From Hofstenia miamia (taxonomy: Eukaryota > Xenacoelomorpha > Acoela), in assembly GCA_004352715.1 (NCBI GenBank), contig SCFE01000100.1, forward strand, positions 451,326 to 515,325: a stretch of 64,000 bases of DNA. The letters are read 5' to 3'. The translations under genes and the position numbers were made by a program. Positions 45,565 to 55,935 of this stretch are shown here, one piece after another (the stretch's first letter is position 1; every line of letters begins with the position of its first letter). The notes beneath the pieces were generated by a model. It had not been told where the DNA came from and made no database searches. It was given only the letters and a program-made list of their open reading frames with translations.

Positions 45565-46567
45565 TATAGTAATACCACTTAATAACCAATTTTTTGCTTT
45601 AGTAGAAATTGGGGCTATAGCAATTTCGAAGTTTGTAGTTTTCGACATGTTTTGGCGTAATTTTTTGTCAATGGGTAGAGAAAGTGTTTCAAATTTCGTT
45701 AAGAAAATTGATAATAACCACATAGCTGCTTTAGCATTGAATGTTGGCACTTTTTCTTCTGAGAATAACGTTTTACTAAAGTCAGTTTTATCTTTCAGAT
45801 GAAACGATATCTGCATGTTGGATATGGCTGTTTCCACGGAAGAGTGATATGTTAGTGACGGTGATTTAATTTCGATGTCTGGCCAAACTTCTGTTTTTAA
45901 TTGCTCGCCTTTAATGTTATTCCAATAACTGTTTAACTCTCTTATTGTGGCGTCTGATAATTGCATAGTGAGACGAATATAGACTTTGCCTAGATTTACT
46001 AGTTGATTCTGTTCGTTCAATATTTCAGCAGCTTGTGCATAGAGACATAGGTCAATGGCAAGGCGTGTGTCCACAATTGGACAAATAGCTGGTAATTTGT
46101 TATTCATCATGATATTGGTGTATAGCATTTTTGATATGCTGTTGTCGCTGTAATCATTGTTGAGAACGATGTAGTCATCAAAGTGAAAAATGAAAAAGTT
46201 TTCTACTGTTCGTTCTAAAGTTTTGAAGAAATGGGGTGTGATCAAAATTTCGTGTTCAATATAAACGAAAGATAGTGTGACTTTATTCTTTATGGCTAAT
46301 GTACTGACTTTTTCCAAAAGTTTGTGTAAATTAGGAAAAGAAATGTCTTTTCACGAATAAAATAAACAATTTGTAAAGAATTGTAATGGTGTTAATAAAT
46401 TTTCTATCTCCTGTTCTGAAAATACTTCTGTAGCGAAATAGGTTTTGAGATTCTCAGTGTCGCATTCTTTTACTGGTCCATATTGACGCGGAGTAGCAAT
46501 TTTCAATTTGTAAAGAATTGTAATCAATGTTGAGTAATTCGATCTGACGGAGTTTATGTAGATTCAT
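45565..46567 (-). CDS. ORF3 homologue of lineage D, N-terminal part
   Basis: Open on the - strand for 250 codons from ATG at 46317 to the gap, with further N-terminal sequence (46567-46320) in two frames separated by one stop. It aligns with ORF3 of families A and B: 'ICPIVDTRLAIDLCLYAQAA' with A1 'LAVDTQLLIDAASLH', 'VWPDIEIKSPSLTYHSSVET' with 'WPxIxIKxPSxxYxxSxE', and 'FEIAIAPISTKAKNWLLSGI' with 'FEIALAPINTQTKNWLLKGH'. The sequence is clearly diverged from both, yet uninterrupted, and CG dinucleotides are frequent. The protein is soluble-looking, with no signal peptide or membrane segment. Function unknown. It could belong to a young element whose rest is in the gap. Confidence 0.7.
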
Positions 46568-47160
46568 TGTAACATCCTCCACCTAGCTTATTACGCCTAA
46601 GTGTCGACTTACCAGTCGTTTCAAGCGTTGATTATTTCATACATGTATTGATCAATAGTCAGACTAGGCAAGAATCGAAAAACTCCTAACCATAACATAG
46701 GTGCACTTTCGTGACTGGCACAAAGACCCTAGAATCAATCCCGTGATGGATTCCAGCCACTACTAAACACAACTTGCCTAGCTGCACATTTAATTAAATA
46801 ATCAAACCAGATAAAGTAGAAATGAAAATTAAATAAACTCTGAAGAATTTATTGTTCATCAAAATTATGGTTGAATCAAAGCTATTTATAAAATTTCTAC
46901 AAAAAGTACCTGCCGATTTTAAAATTCAAATGATTCGTCTGCCAATATGGCTGTTTATACGTAAGCATTAGTTTGCTCAATTTAATTTGTCAATTACCTC
47001 TTGATCGGCTAACAAGTTTCTTATTTTGACCAATATTAAATCTTAGTTGCATTTTACAAAAATAAACTAAAGTTCATTAACTAAATTTTTTACAATTAAT
47101 TTCAATTGATAATCATTCGACGTTATTCAGCTTTTAGTTGCCTTTTTGGATGATGCTACA
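46568..47160 (-). repeat. LTR-B with internal deletion
   Basis: Both ends are intact (TGTAACATCCTCC, GATGATGCTACA) but only 593 bp long: 'gcttattacgcc' is joined to 'taagtgtcgact', which lie about 680 bases apart in the LTR at 48499. Flanks TCAT and CTTG do not match. The left neighbour is ORF3 of lineage D on - and the right neighbour is a family-B linker on +, so it marks a recombination junction. Confidence 0.85.
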
Positions 47161-47442
47161 CTTGGAGTTGCAGGGGAAGGTGTAAGTGGTGGAGGAACCA
47201 TAGAGATGTGAAAGCAATTCAAGGCTGATGTTATCCCCACAGGAACCACAACTGGTCAAGTGCCAATAGGAGTAACTGTGAACTGATTCAAGGGTGAATC
47301 AGTAGAAACTATCAGCACAGATTCACAGCCCATGGACTGTGAACCAAGCACTAGCCAATTACCTTTACAGATTACACAACTACACACCTCCTTGGACACT
47401 ACCTTGGAGAGAACTGTATGATCTAGAGAAAGAGAGAAATGT
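47161..47442 (+). other. IN-ORF3 linker end, copy H
   Basis: Aligns with 59145-59403 of copy F ('ggtgtaagtggtgga', 'gcaattcaaggctga', 'ctggtcaagtgcc'), including two of the LIQG-type repeat cores. No independent frame. Confidence 0.65.
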
Positions 47443-48498
47443 ATGTCTAAAATCAACAGAGAAACACTACACTCATATTTTATTGGAACAATGAAAATGC
47501 ATTATAGTGTGTTAGAAAAATTATCACCAGAGACAAAATCACGCATAAGAAAAGTCACGAAAACTGAAGGGAGAAACCTACCAATAGTATTCAACACCAA
47601 CAACAGACCAAAAGTAAATATGATAATAAGCTATTTGCAAAAAATGAACAAGATGCTGGAAAGACCGTACATGTGGAGCACTTACATATCATATTTGAAA
47701 AGACTTCACACTGGAAACTACACATCTAGATGTGTATAAAGAGAAAGAGATAGCAGAGATTCCAGAAATAAATATGGATGTAGAAAATCTAACAATTATA
47801 CACGTTCTGAAAGAAAAAGAATATAACTATAACAAAAATCTGGAGAAAAACATAGACCAGCCACTATGAATGGTGAAAGTACAAAATGTAAGAGTGGTGA
47901 TAATCACAAGATCAACAATCAATGATATCCCAAAATATCTATTGGACGCATGCATGCAAACAGATAACATTTTTCCTTGGGAGAAAACACCAATGGACAC
48001 AACCATCTCAGAGTTGATTAGATTTGATCTACAAATAGACTACTGGGTGCAAATTTACAGAATAATGGTAGATCCATGCATTGTGATCGACCTATAAAAG
48101 CAAACCAAAATGATAGAACTGATGGCAGATAGAGATATTGTGGAAAAGGCCAACACACTATTCATAAAATGCAGCCTAACACAGAGGCAAGAACACCTAC
48201 AACAAATTCAGAGAATATAGAAAAATATGAAATTGCAACAAAAAACAGAGGAGAGTTGGTAAGAGATAAAGATTGAGGCAACATCAAGAAAATTCCACAA
48301 ATCAGTAGAATTGGTACTTACAGAAGTAAATTGCGCATATGAACTGAACACTAAAAAGGATTTCAAACAGTTGGTATTTGAAGAGAAAAACGTGCCGGAA
48401 ATCTGATATAGGACAACAGCATGGATATTAGCAATACTAACAACCAAAGATGTAGAGATAAAACTCCCAATTTTGCGACATGTAAGACATAAACTTAT
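47443..48498 (+). pseudogene. ORF3 of copy H, N-terminal part
   Basis: Starts ATG at 47443 'MSKINRETLHSYFIGTMKMH', then 'LPIVFNTNNRPKVNMIISYL', 'MVKVQNVRVVIITRS', 'YLLDACMQTDNIFPWEKTPM' and 'LIRFDLQIDYWVQIYRIMVD'. It ends at 'RHVRHKL', where a solo LTR is inserted, and resumes at 49783 with 'KAKRFEIAL'. Three or four stops and a frame change near 47700. Confidence 0.77.
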
Positions 48499-49782
48499 TG
48501 TAACATCCTCCAACTAGCTTATTACGCCGTGTCTGATTACTGATAATGAGTGCTCGGTAAATCGCGGGTGAGGTGTTACCAAATTGTTGAACCATCAGAC
48601 CATCCTCTATTATTAACTAGTTACGTTAATCAAATAATTGAGTATTAACTATCACTGTTTAGGTGACAGAGCGGTATGATGTTTCCTCTTCAGTTCTTCC
48701 ATGGGCCACTGCCCGAAGCCGATCTCCACAACACAGCTCCTCTTCTTATACAACGATGGTTGAGTCCACGGCACCATCTCAGCTCAACTGGAATTAATTA
48801 TGTGTACCTTATGTTAGCTTAGTGCGTGCACTCAAGTAAAGTTGTAACTGACTTAAACTCAGAGTTGGTAAAGTGTTTGTTGTTTTTATTTAATAAAGCA
48901 ACCGGGCATTGACACTACTGCATGCAATANNNNNNNNNNNNNNNNNNNNNNNNNNNNNNNNNNNNNNNNNNNNNNNNNNNNNNNNNNNNNNNNNNNNNNN
49001 NNNNNNNNNNNNNNNNNNNNNNNNNNNNNNNNNNNNNNTTGACACTAACTGCATATACGTAATATTAAATATAGCCATTACCATAAAACTATCGGCTTAA
49101 TTGTTTATGTAATAAGATTGCAGTTCCCTATACCTACATTTACTAATACTACATGTAAAGTCATTTATCTGGTCAATTATAGTCGAGTCTCCTACATTTA
49201 AGAATATATAAATATCCCTAAGTGTCGACTATCCAGTCGTTTCAAGCACTGATTATTTTCATACATGTATTGATCGATAGTCAGACTAGGCAAGAATCGA
49301 AAAACTCCTAACCGTAACATAGGTGCACTTTCGTGACTGGCACAAAGACCCTAGAATCGATCCCGTGATGGACTCCAGCCACTACTAGACACAACTTGCC
49401 TAGCTGTACATTTTATTAAATAATCAAACCAGATAAAGTAGAAATGAAAATTAAATAAACTCCAAAGAATTTATTGTTCATCAAAATTATGGTTAAATCA
49501 AAGCTATTTATAAAATTTCTACAAAAGTACCTGCTGATTTTAAATTTCAAATGATTCGTCTGCCAATATGGCTGTTCATACGTAAGCATTAGTTCGCTCA
49601 ATTTAATTTGTCAATTGTTCCTTGATCGGCTAACAAGTTTTCTCATTTTGAACAATATTAAATCTTAGTTGCATTGTACAAAAATAACTAAAGATCATTA
49701 ACTAAATTTTTACAATTAATTTCAATTAATAATAATCATTCGACGTTATTCAGCTTTGGTTGCCTTTTTGGATGATGCTACA
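48499..49782 (-). repeat. Solo LTR-B with TTAT target duplication
   Basis: TGTAACATCCTCC at 48499 and GGATGATGCTACA ending at 49782, flanked by TTAT (48495-48498 and 49783-49786). Removing it and one TTAT rejoins ORF3 of copy H in frame. The LTR contains a 109-N run at 48930-49038 whose flanks repeat the same sequence, so its real length is probably close to 1.15 kb. It is comparatively CG-rich and therefore likely young. Confidence 0.92.
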
Positions 49783-51610
49783 TTATGAAAGCAAAAAGAT
49801 TTGAAATAGCACTAGACCCAATTAATATGCAAACAAAGAACTGGCTTCTGAAAGGTCACATTGAAAAGATGGAGTCACCTAACAAAGCATAGAAGCCGAT
49901 ACAAACAATGGAATGGAAAAAATAATCAGCCATATGATAATGAATGAGAGCCCAATGGGAAAAATGTTGATAGTGGACATGGCCAATAAAACAGGAATAT
50001 GTATTAGTGAAATAATGATATTTGAAGAACCAAAGAAGAAGTATATGTGGGGAGCAATGTCAGAAACACGGCTGAAACAATTGGACAACCAGCTATGAAT
50101 AACAACAAAAGAGATCATAAAACAAAAATTGGTAAGCACTGAGGAAATAAGAAAAGCAGCATTATTGAAAAACATGCAGAAAACGCTCAAAAAGGAGATG
50201 GAGCAATACAAACAAGATAGTTTGCAATGCACATTTACCAAAATAATAAGGAGTGCAGAAATGATGAAGAAAGGCAGAATAACTGAACCAGTGGAAGTCT
50301 GTGAAATGGTAACCAAGACACAAAGGGAGATGATGGAAGAAGAGGAGCTACTAACATCCTCACAGTTATTATTATCCCTGAAGACACAACAGACAATAGA
50401 TCAAATAAACATCAAAAAATGGGGAGAAGTGAGCCTAGTGAGAATGATCAAATGGATAGACACCAATGATGAATGATTCTTAGTTGAAATAAAAGTAACT
50501 TGAGAAATGAGAGAAATCAAGGAAAGAAACTTCCAGAACATTAAAGAGTAACAAACTGTAGCAATGATGAAGCTAATGTTTACAGAAGCATTCACAGAAT
50601 GGAACTGCTGAAGCCATATAACCAATTGGCAGTAGACATCAAATTCATAACATCAAGAATAGACATCAAGGAAGAAATACGACTAAAATTGAGTAGAAAG
50701 GGACTCACACAAGCATTCTGGAACACAATTTCAGAAGGGAAAATGAACTATCTTGCCATGATAGGCCGAGTGATAGCACCAACTACAGTGGGCCCATATC
50801 CACATATAGAGAGACAAATTGAGACAAAAATCTTAATCTGCACACTGTTGGAAACAATATCAAAACCAATGGTCCTCCCATGAAGGAGACTGCCAAAAGA
50901 AGTTAGAGTTGCCAAAGCCTTTCTACATAAGTATAAATCTTAGGTAAACATGCAAGGGAAGGCTAAAGCTATGATAGAGCATGATGACTATAAGAACTCT
51001 AAAGAGATAATGTTGAAAAATGATAATAGAGAAAGAGTGTACATTGAAGGAATGATAACACCATACCAGCTGTATACACAGGGGAAACCCATCAATATAT
51101 AATTACAAGACCTCAGAAAAGAAATAGAAGGCAATAATGCTATTCTCCAGGGTAAACAATATTGTTTGGACAGATATTTGGGAAGAAAATACCATTACTA
51201 CAACATCACAAAAAGAGTAGAAATCGTGACAATTATGAGAATCAACAAAAACAATCCTAATGACATAAGTGAGCAAGAGGTAATGGATAATATCAGCTTC
51301 TTTTACAAGGACATGGTGAATACACAAAGTCTAAGGAAGGTGTTCACATTCTTTTACCCAGATAACCAGATAAGAGAAGATCTAGCCCATATACGCAGAG
51401 CTGATGCGCAGATGACATTAATGATCAGAATCAAAGGCATACAGCTTTATCAAAAATATTAAGAAATATTCTCACAAAAGATTAATGAGCTAAGAGAAAT
51501 CACGCCAAATGCTGAGAACATCCAGGAGGCAAAATTCTTAAAATATTCCAACACAGTTACAACAGAAAGAGAGGCAGTCCTGAAGATGACAAACCAAAAG
51601 AAACATTTAA
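49783..51610 (+). pseudogene. ORF3 of copy H, middle and C-terminal part
   Basis: Well preserved central part: 'FEIALDPINMQTKNWLLKGH', 'IMIFEEPKKKYMWGAMSETR', 'EEIRKAALLKNMQKTLKKEM', 'EEELLTSSQLLLSLKTQQTI', 'MMKLMFTEAFTE', 'EGKMNYLAMIGRVIAPTT', 'YIEGMITPYQLYTQGKPINI' and 'DAQMTLMIRIKGIQLYQKY'. It ends within 'ATTEREAVLKMTNQKKH' near 51605, about 30 codons before the normal C-terminus, where P-like transposon sequence begins. Stops near 49890, 50095, 50474, 50880 and 51100. Predicted largely helical and highly charged. Confidence 0.78.
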
Positions 51611-52735
51611 ATCAACAAGTGATGCTCAAAACCAGATGTGGATGAGATGGAAATTTTTATTGAAAAAGATAAGTTGGACCTTACCACCTTGAGTGATAAC
51701 ATAAATGATCAGACATTTGTTTGCAGAGTAACATCATATGTTATTGACAATACCCTTTATGTCCAATCAAACAATTTCTTTTCAGACAGCATTCCTATGT
51801 TCTTAATTAAAATACACAGTGATTTGTCTTTTAAATGTTCTCATGCTGGAGTACGTACTCATATTGATTCACTTTCCAGAAACCATATTACAGTATTGAA
51901 GCAATGGTTTCAACTTGAAGACCCATCCTTCTGTAAACAAGACTGATAATGCTGACACTGTTGTATTTCTTAAACAAGTTTTGAATTTTTGGAAAATTAT
52001 TAGTGTGAAAAATCCTGTAACAGCAATAAGGCAAAGAGATGAAATGAGAAGTATTATACATGTGCATTGTGATTCACAAGTTAAATTTTTGGAACAGTTT
52101 GTTGTGATGGCATCCAAAATGAAAAATTGACAAAGTAAAAGGCATAAAGCATTGACTAAAGACACAAGTAATGCCATTGTTCACACATGCTCAGGTTTAA
52201 TTGATTTATCAAAGTATCTGCTAGAGACAACACATCAATATGCCGCACTTGGTGAATTTACCACAGATTATTTGGAGGAATCATTTGGCAAATTGAGGCA
52301 GGGTTTTGGAGGAACTTACTTTTTAACATCTCAAAACGTCTTAGAAAAGTTCAGTATTGAAAAGTTGAAATTTCTGTTCTCTCTAAACGTAAATATTGAG
52401 TCCTTTTTTGAAAAGGAAGGACATTCCTGTAAAAAATGTGGCTTTCTGGTTTGAGAAAATGACAGTAATGTATTTGATAATATTCTCGAGCTGGAAGAAA
52501 GCATACTAGATGAAACAAAATGGCCTTGGTGTACATTGCTGGCTATATAACAAGAAATGGTTGTATTGATCATGATAGTCAGTGTTATTATCTCAAGTAT
52601 GGTGGTTATTTGAAAAATATTAATCAAGGTGGACTAAATATTCCTTATGATAGTGCGTGTCAATGGGTAATTTTTTGTTTCATCGTGTTTATGGTTGTCA
52701 AAGATGAAGTTTGTTGAAAATCACTGTGCAACTTG
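51611..52735 (+). pseudogene. P-element/THAP9-like transposase, C-terminal remnant
   Basis: Three overlapping open stretches (51638-51946, 51915-52130, 52152-52454) and a fourth at about 52519-52717. The blocks 'TDYLEESFGKLRQGFGGTYF' near 52260 and 'LVYIAGYITRNGC' near 52525 recall the C-terminal half of P-element-like transposases, in which a 'xLExxFGxxRQ' segment precedes an 'AGYxxR' block. C-x2-C at 'CKKCGF' (52430) fits a metal-binding spot in that group. The N-terminal DNA-binding THAP region and terminal inverted repeats are not seen. It is inserted at the end of ORF3 of copy H or joins it to copy F. The family call rests on motif memory only. Confidence 0.5.
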
Positions 52736-53344
52736 TTTATGCTAGTATCTGAAATGCACAACTTCAATATGTCAAAACAGCATGACATCATTTTGTCAAA
52801 CATTTTATTTAAAAAATTTGTTGAGTTTTCAACTCCTCGGATGTATAAAGAGCCTGCGTTGAAAGTTCTTAAACTTTCTAGTAAATAATTATTGTATGTT
52901 AATCAGGGTGTTAATCCAGTTGTTTTTTCTAATCTTTTCATAATTTCAAGTTCGTTTTGTTTTCTTTATACTTTCTTTTTGTTTGGTGAAATTTTGATTT
53001 TTTGTACTTTTGGCCTATTCTTGGTTCCAGCTGGGATGCTTCACAGCAGGTTCTGTTGCATAAAACAGTTTTGAACAAAGTTGATTTTTGTGGATGTCTC
53101 AATATTTTCAGAATTTTAGTCTTAGTAATCTTGATATTGTTTTGATTGCCTGTACAATAAGAACACCCTGATAATTTGCTTCACGTGTGAATTAGTTTGT
53201 TATTTATAATATTTGATTTTGACAGGGTTAATAATTTTAACAACATTTATAAAAATAATAAATGTTAACCCTTGATCATGATATTTGCAATTTTATTTGT
53301 CTCTATTTTAAGTATAACCATGGATTTTACTCCGCCCTCAGTCT
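52736..53344 (+). other. AT-rich spacer, possible transposon flank
   Basis: Continues after the transposase remnant without recognisable domains. T-rich stretches and short open frames only. It could be the 3' flank of the DNA transposon; no inverted repeat end was identified. Confidence 0.35.
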
Positions 53345-54915
53345 GAAGCACCAGTCACACAACTTCCAGGCCTGTTATTATGTATCGCCTTGGTGAGAAC
53401 TCCTCCCCTGACATGGAATTACAATCTCTCAATTCACCCCCAGAGACGAACCCCCAGAAACGACCCCCAGAGATAATTGACATGCTGAGGAAGAGCAAAG
53501 AAAACAAAGCACTCCTAAAACACGAAATAGAACAACTAACAAACAAATTCAAAGAGATGGAACAACAAAACAAAACCATATTGAGCGAAATTAGATTAAA
53601 CATGGAGATGTGACTAGATGAACAAAGCAAATTTTTCCAAAATGAGATCAAACTCCTCACACACCAATTATCAGAGTCCAACAAAAGATTCTTAGAACAG
53701 AATCAACAATGGCAGAAAAAAATCAGGAACTGGAAAGGACAAATAGACAGTTACTAGAGGATAATGATCTACAAATAGGAGAATTGGAACAACTAAAAGA
53801 CAAATTAAGACTACTACAGTTGACAGAAGAAGAGAACAGAGGTAACATGCGAACCCATGAAATAGAATTTCATTCAAGGAAAGAAATTGAGTTGCAAAAA
53901 GCTTCTAAAGAGGTGATATATGAGGAATCCGATGAATACTCAGATGCTGAGAAACAAAAAATCATAAATGAAATTACAAAGGCAGTGACTACACAACTAC
54001 AAAAGGAAGACACAGTGAAGAACCACAAAAAACCCAAGTACAAAAATTCAATTTTACCACAACTGACAACTAACAATATGATACCTTGTAAGGTGACACT
54101 ACCAAAGTTTAACAGAAGGGTAGATGGTTACAACCTGACATTCACTGAATGGCTACAAATGTTCAAATTAACAATGGCGGAGTGCAAAGTGAGCCAGCAG
54201 GCAGCAGCAGCAAAACTCCCACTATATTTGACAGGTGCAGCTTCTCAGCACTATCTGCTGTTGGACACAGAAATGAAAAGAAATTATGAACTACTGATCA
54301 GAGGTTTCATAAACTACTATGAAAATGAAAGCTTCAAAAACCAGTACCAAATTATCCTAAATGCAACAAAAATGAAAAAACCAAGGATATTCGAAATTAC
54401 ATTCAACAAGTTGAATGACTACTAATGCTCAGTTCAAGAGAAAATAGATATTCTAAGTACAATCTGCATTAATGCAAAGGGATTCCTGAAAGCATTAGGA
54501 CACAGTTTGAAAAAAATGGGATGTAGATGACAAGCTAGAAAGAATGATCCAAAAGGCAGTTGATATCTAAGCAACCATTGAAAATAACACACAAATATAT
54601 GAAAAACCTGCATGGCATAGAGAAGGACCAACATGGAGAAACAACCTCAAACCATTCATCCCAAATAAAACCTATAATGAAACTAAACCGGAAAAAATCA
54701 TAAAGGTGAAAGGAAAAGACAGAAAGACCAGAAAGGTGAAAGAGAAGGATGTCAAGTGTTACGGCTGTGGACAGAAGGGCCACAAAAAACCTGACTGCCC
54801 AAAGCACATAAATGTAATTGGAGATGAAGAAGCTTACTATGACGAGGAAGATGGACTGCAAACAGAGGACGAAATGGACGAAGTATTGCCAACTGACAAG
54901 GAGTCAGAAAACTAG
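53345..54915 (+). pseudogene. gag: gag, copy F (5'-truncated)
   Basis: Begins within the N-terminal region ('GENSSPDMELQSLNSPPETN'). A coiled coil follows from about 53490 ('LLKHEIEQLTNKFKEMEQQN', 'LERTNRQLLEDNDLQIGELE'), an acidic segment near 53930 ('YEESDEYSDAEKQKI'), then the capsid from 54100 ('LPKFNRRVDGYNLTFTEWLQ', 'GAASQHYLLLDTEMK', 'NQYQIILNATKMKK') and zinc knuckle 'CYGCGQKGHKKPDC' at 54757-54798 (C-x2-C-x4-H-x4-C intact). It ends 'KESEN' with TAG at 54913. Breaks near 53611, 53700 and 54395-54540. The N-terminus is lost against the P-like remnant. Confidence 0.87.
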
Positions 54916-55935
54916 TCAGAGCACCTACTCATAAAAACCGTGCATTGATAATGATCCTGACAATTCTTGATAGAATAAATACGATAAATACAACAACAAT
55001 AGCAATCAATGGAGTAATGACTAAAGCAACAATCAACACTGGAGCAACAACATCGATAATCACTGATGAATGTGCTACAAAGCAAGGGTGTAAACAGGAA
55101 GATTTGAACAGCTGCAATAAGAGACTAATTAATGCATCAGGAGAATATATTGACATGAAAGGAATTATAAATGCAGTGCAGATGAGAATCGCTAATACAA
55201 CATTTGAGCAGTCTTTGGTGGTGGTTGACACACATAACAATTTGTTGCCATATGAAGTCATCTTAGGTGACGATTTTTTGACAAAGAATGAATGTGTCAT
55301 CAACTATGCTAACAGAACTATAAAGGTGAGAGAGGAAGAAATGGAAATCAAAGAAGAACAAGGGAAGCATAAATTGATCACATTTGAACTACAGGAAGAT
55401 ATCCATTTACAGCCGCACCAATGGAAGATGCACACAATTGAAACAGAGGATGCAATAACGGCTGATATAATGCTATATGATAACAAAGGCATTAACACCA
55501 AAAGAGTATCAATGCCGTCTAGCATCTGTACAGTTAAGCATGGGAAGGGAAGAATACCAATTGTTAATGCTATGAATCAGAATGTTAATCTAAAGAAATC
55601 TCAAGTAAGAATATATGGGAAGTACATCAAATCAAACATCAGACTCATCTGGAAGGCAATAGGAGACGATGATGGAGTGAGTAATTTGCATGGTCAATTC
55701 AAGGACTTGCAAATGAAAACGGATAGTACTCCACATGGCCAACTCAAGGGTGAGTGGACAAACACCATCAAACTCGTGAGTACTCCCAAAGGCTAACTCA
55801 AGGGCATAGGGACAAAAGCAGAAGAAGACATATACAGAACACCTGAAATAAACAACAAAGACTACCCACATCTAGAAGAACAGGAGATCACGGAATTAAG
55901 GAAATTGTTGGAAAGACACAAACGTATATTCAACT
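54903..55935 (+). pseudogene. pol: protease and PR-RT linker, copy F
   Basis: The pol frame is -1 relative to gag and already open upstream of the gag stop. Open from 54945 to 55794, 283 codons. The active site is I-N-T-G-A-T-T-S, with N-T-G at 55035-55043, so the catalytic Asp is Asn, as in M2. 'YEVILGDDFLTKNECVINY' lies near 55250, and 'HLQPHQWKMHTIETEDAITA' follows. At 55692, 55737 and 55791 the repeat core 'ggtcaattcaagga' / 'ggccaactcaaggg' codes for G-Q-(F/L)-K-G/D. The linker ends before 'HKRIFN' near 55920 with one stop. Confidence 0.87.

Noticed and set aside
46367-46524. 21-base direct repeat 'caatttgtaaagaattgtaa' at 46367 and 46504 in lineage D ORF3
   Set aside because: Two copies only, 137 bases apart; probably a small duplication that explains the local frame break. 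No evidence of a regulatory role.
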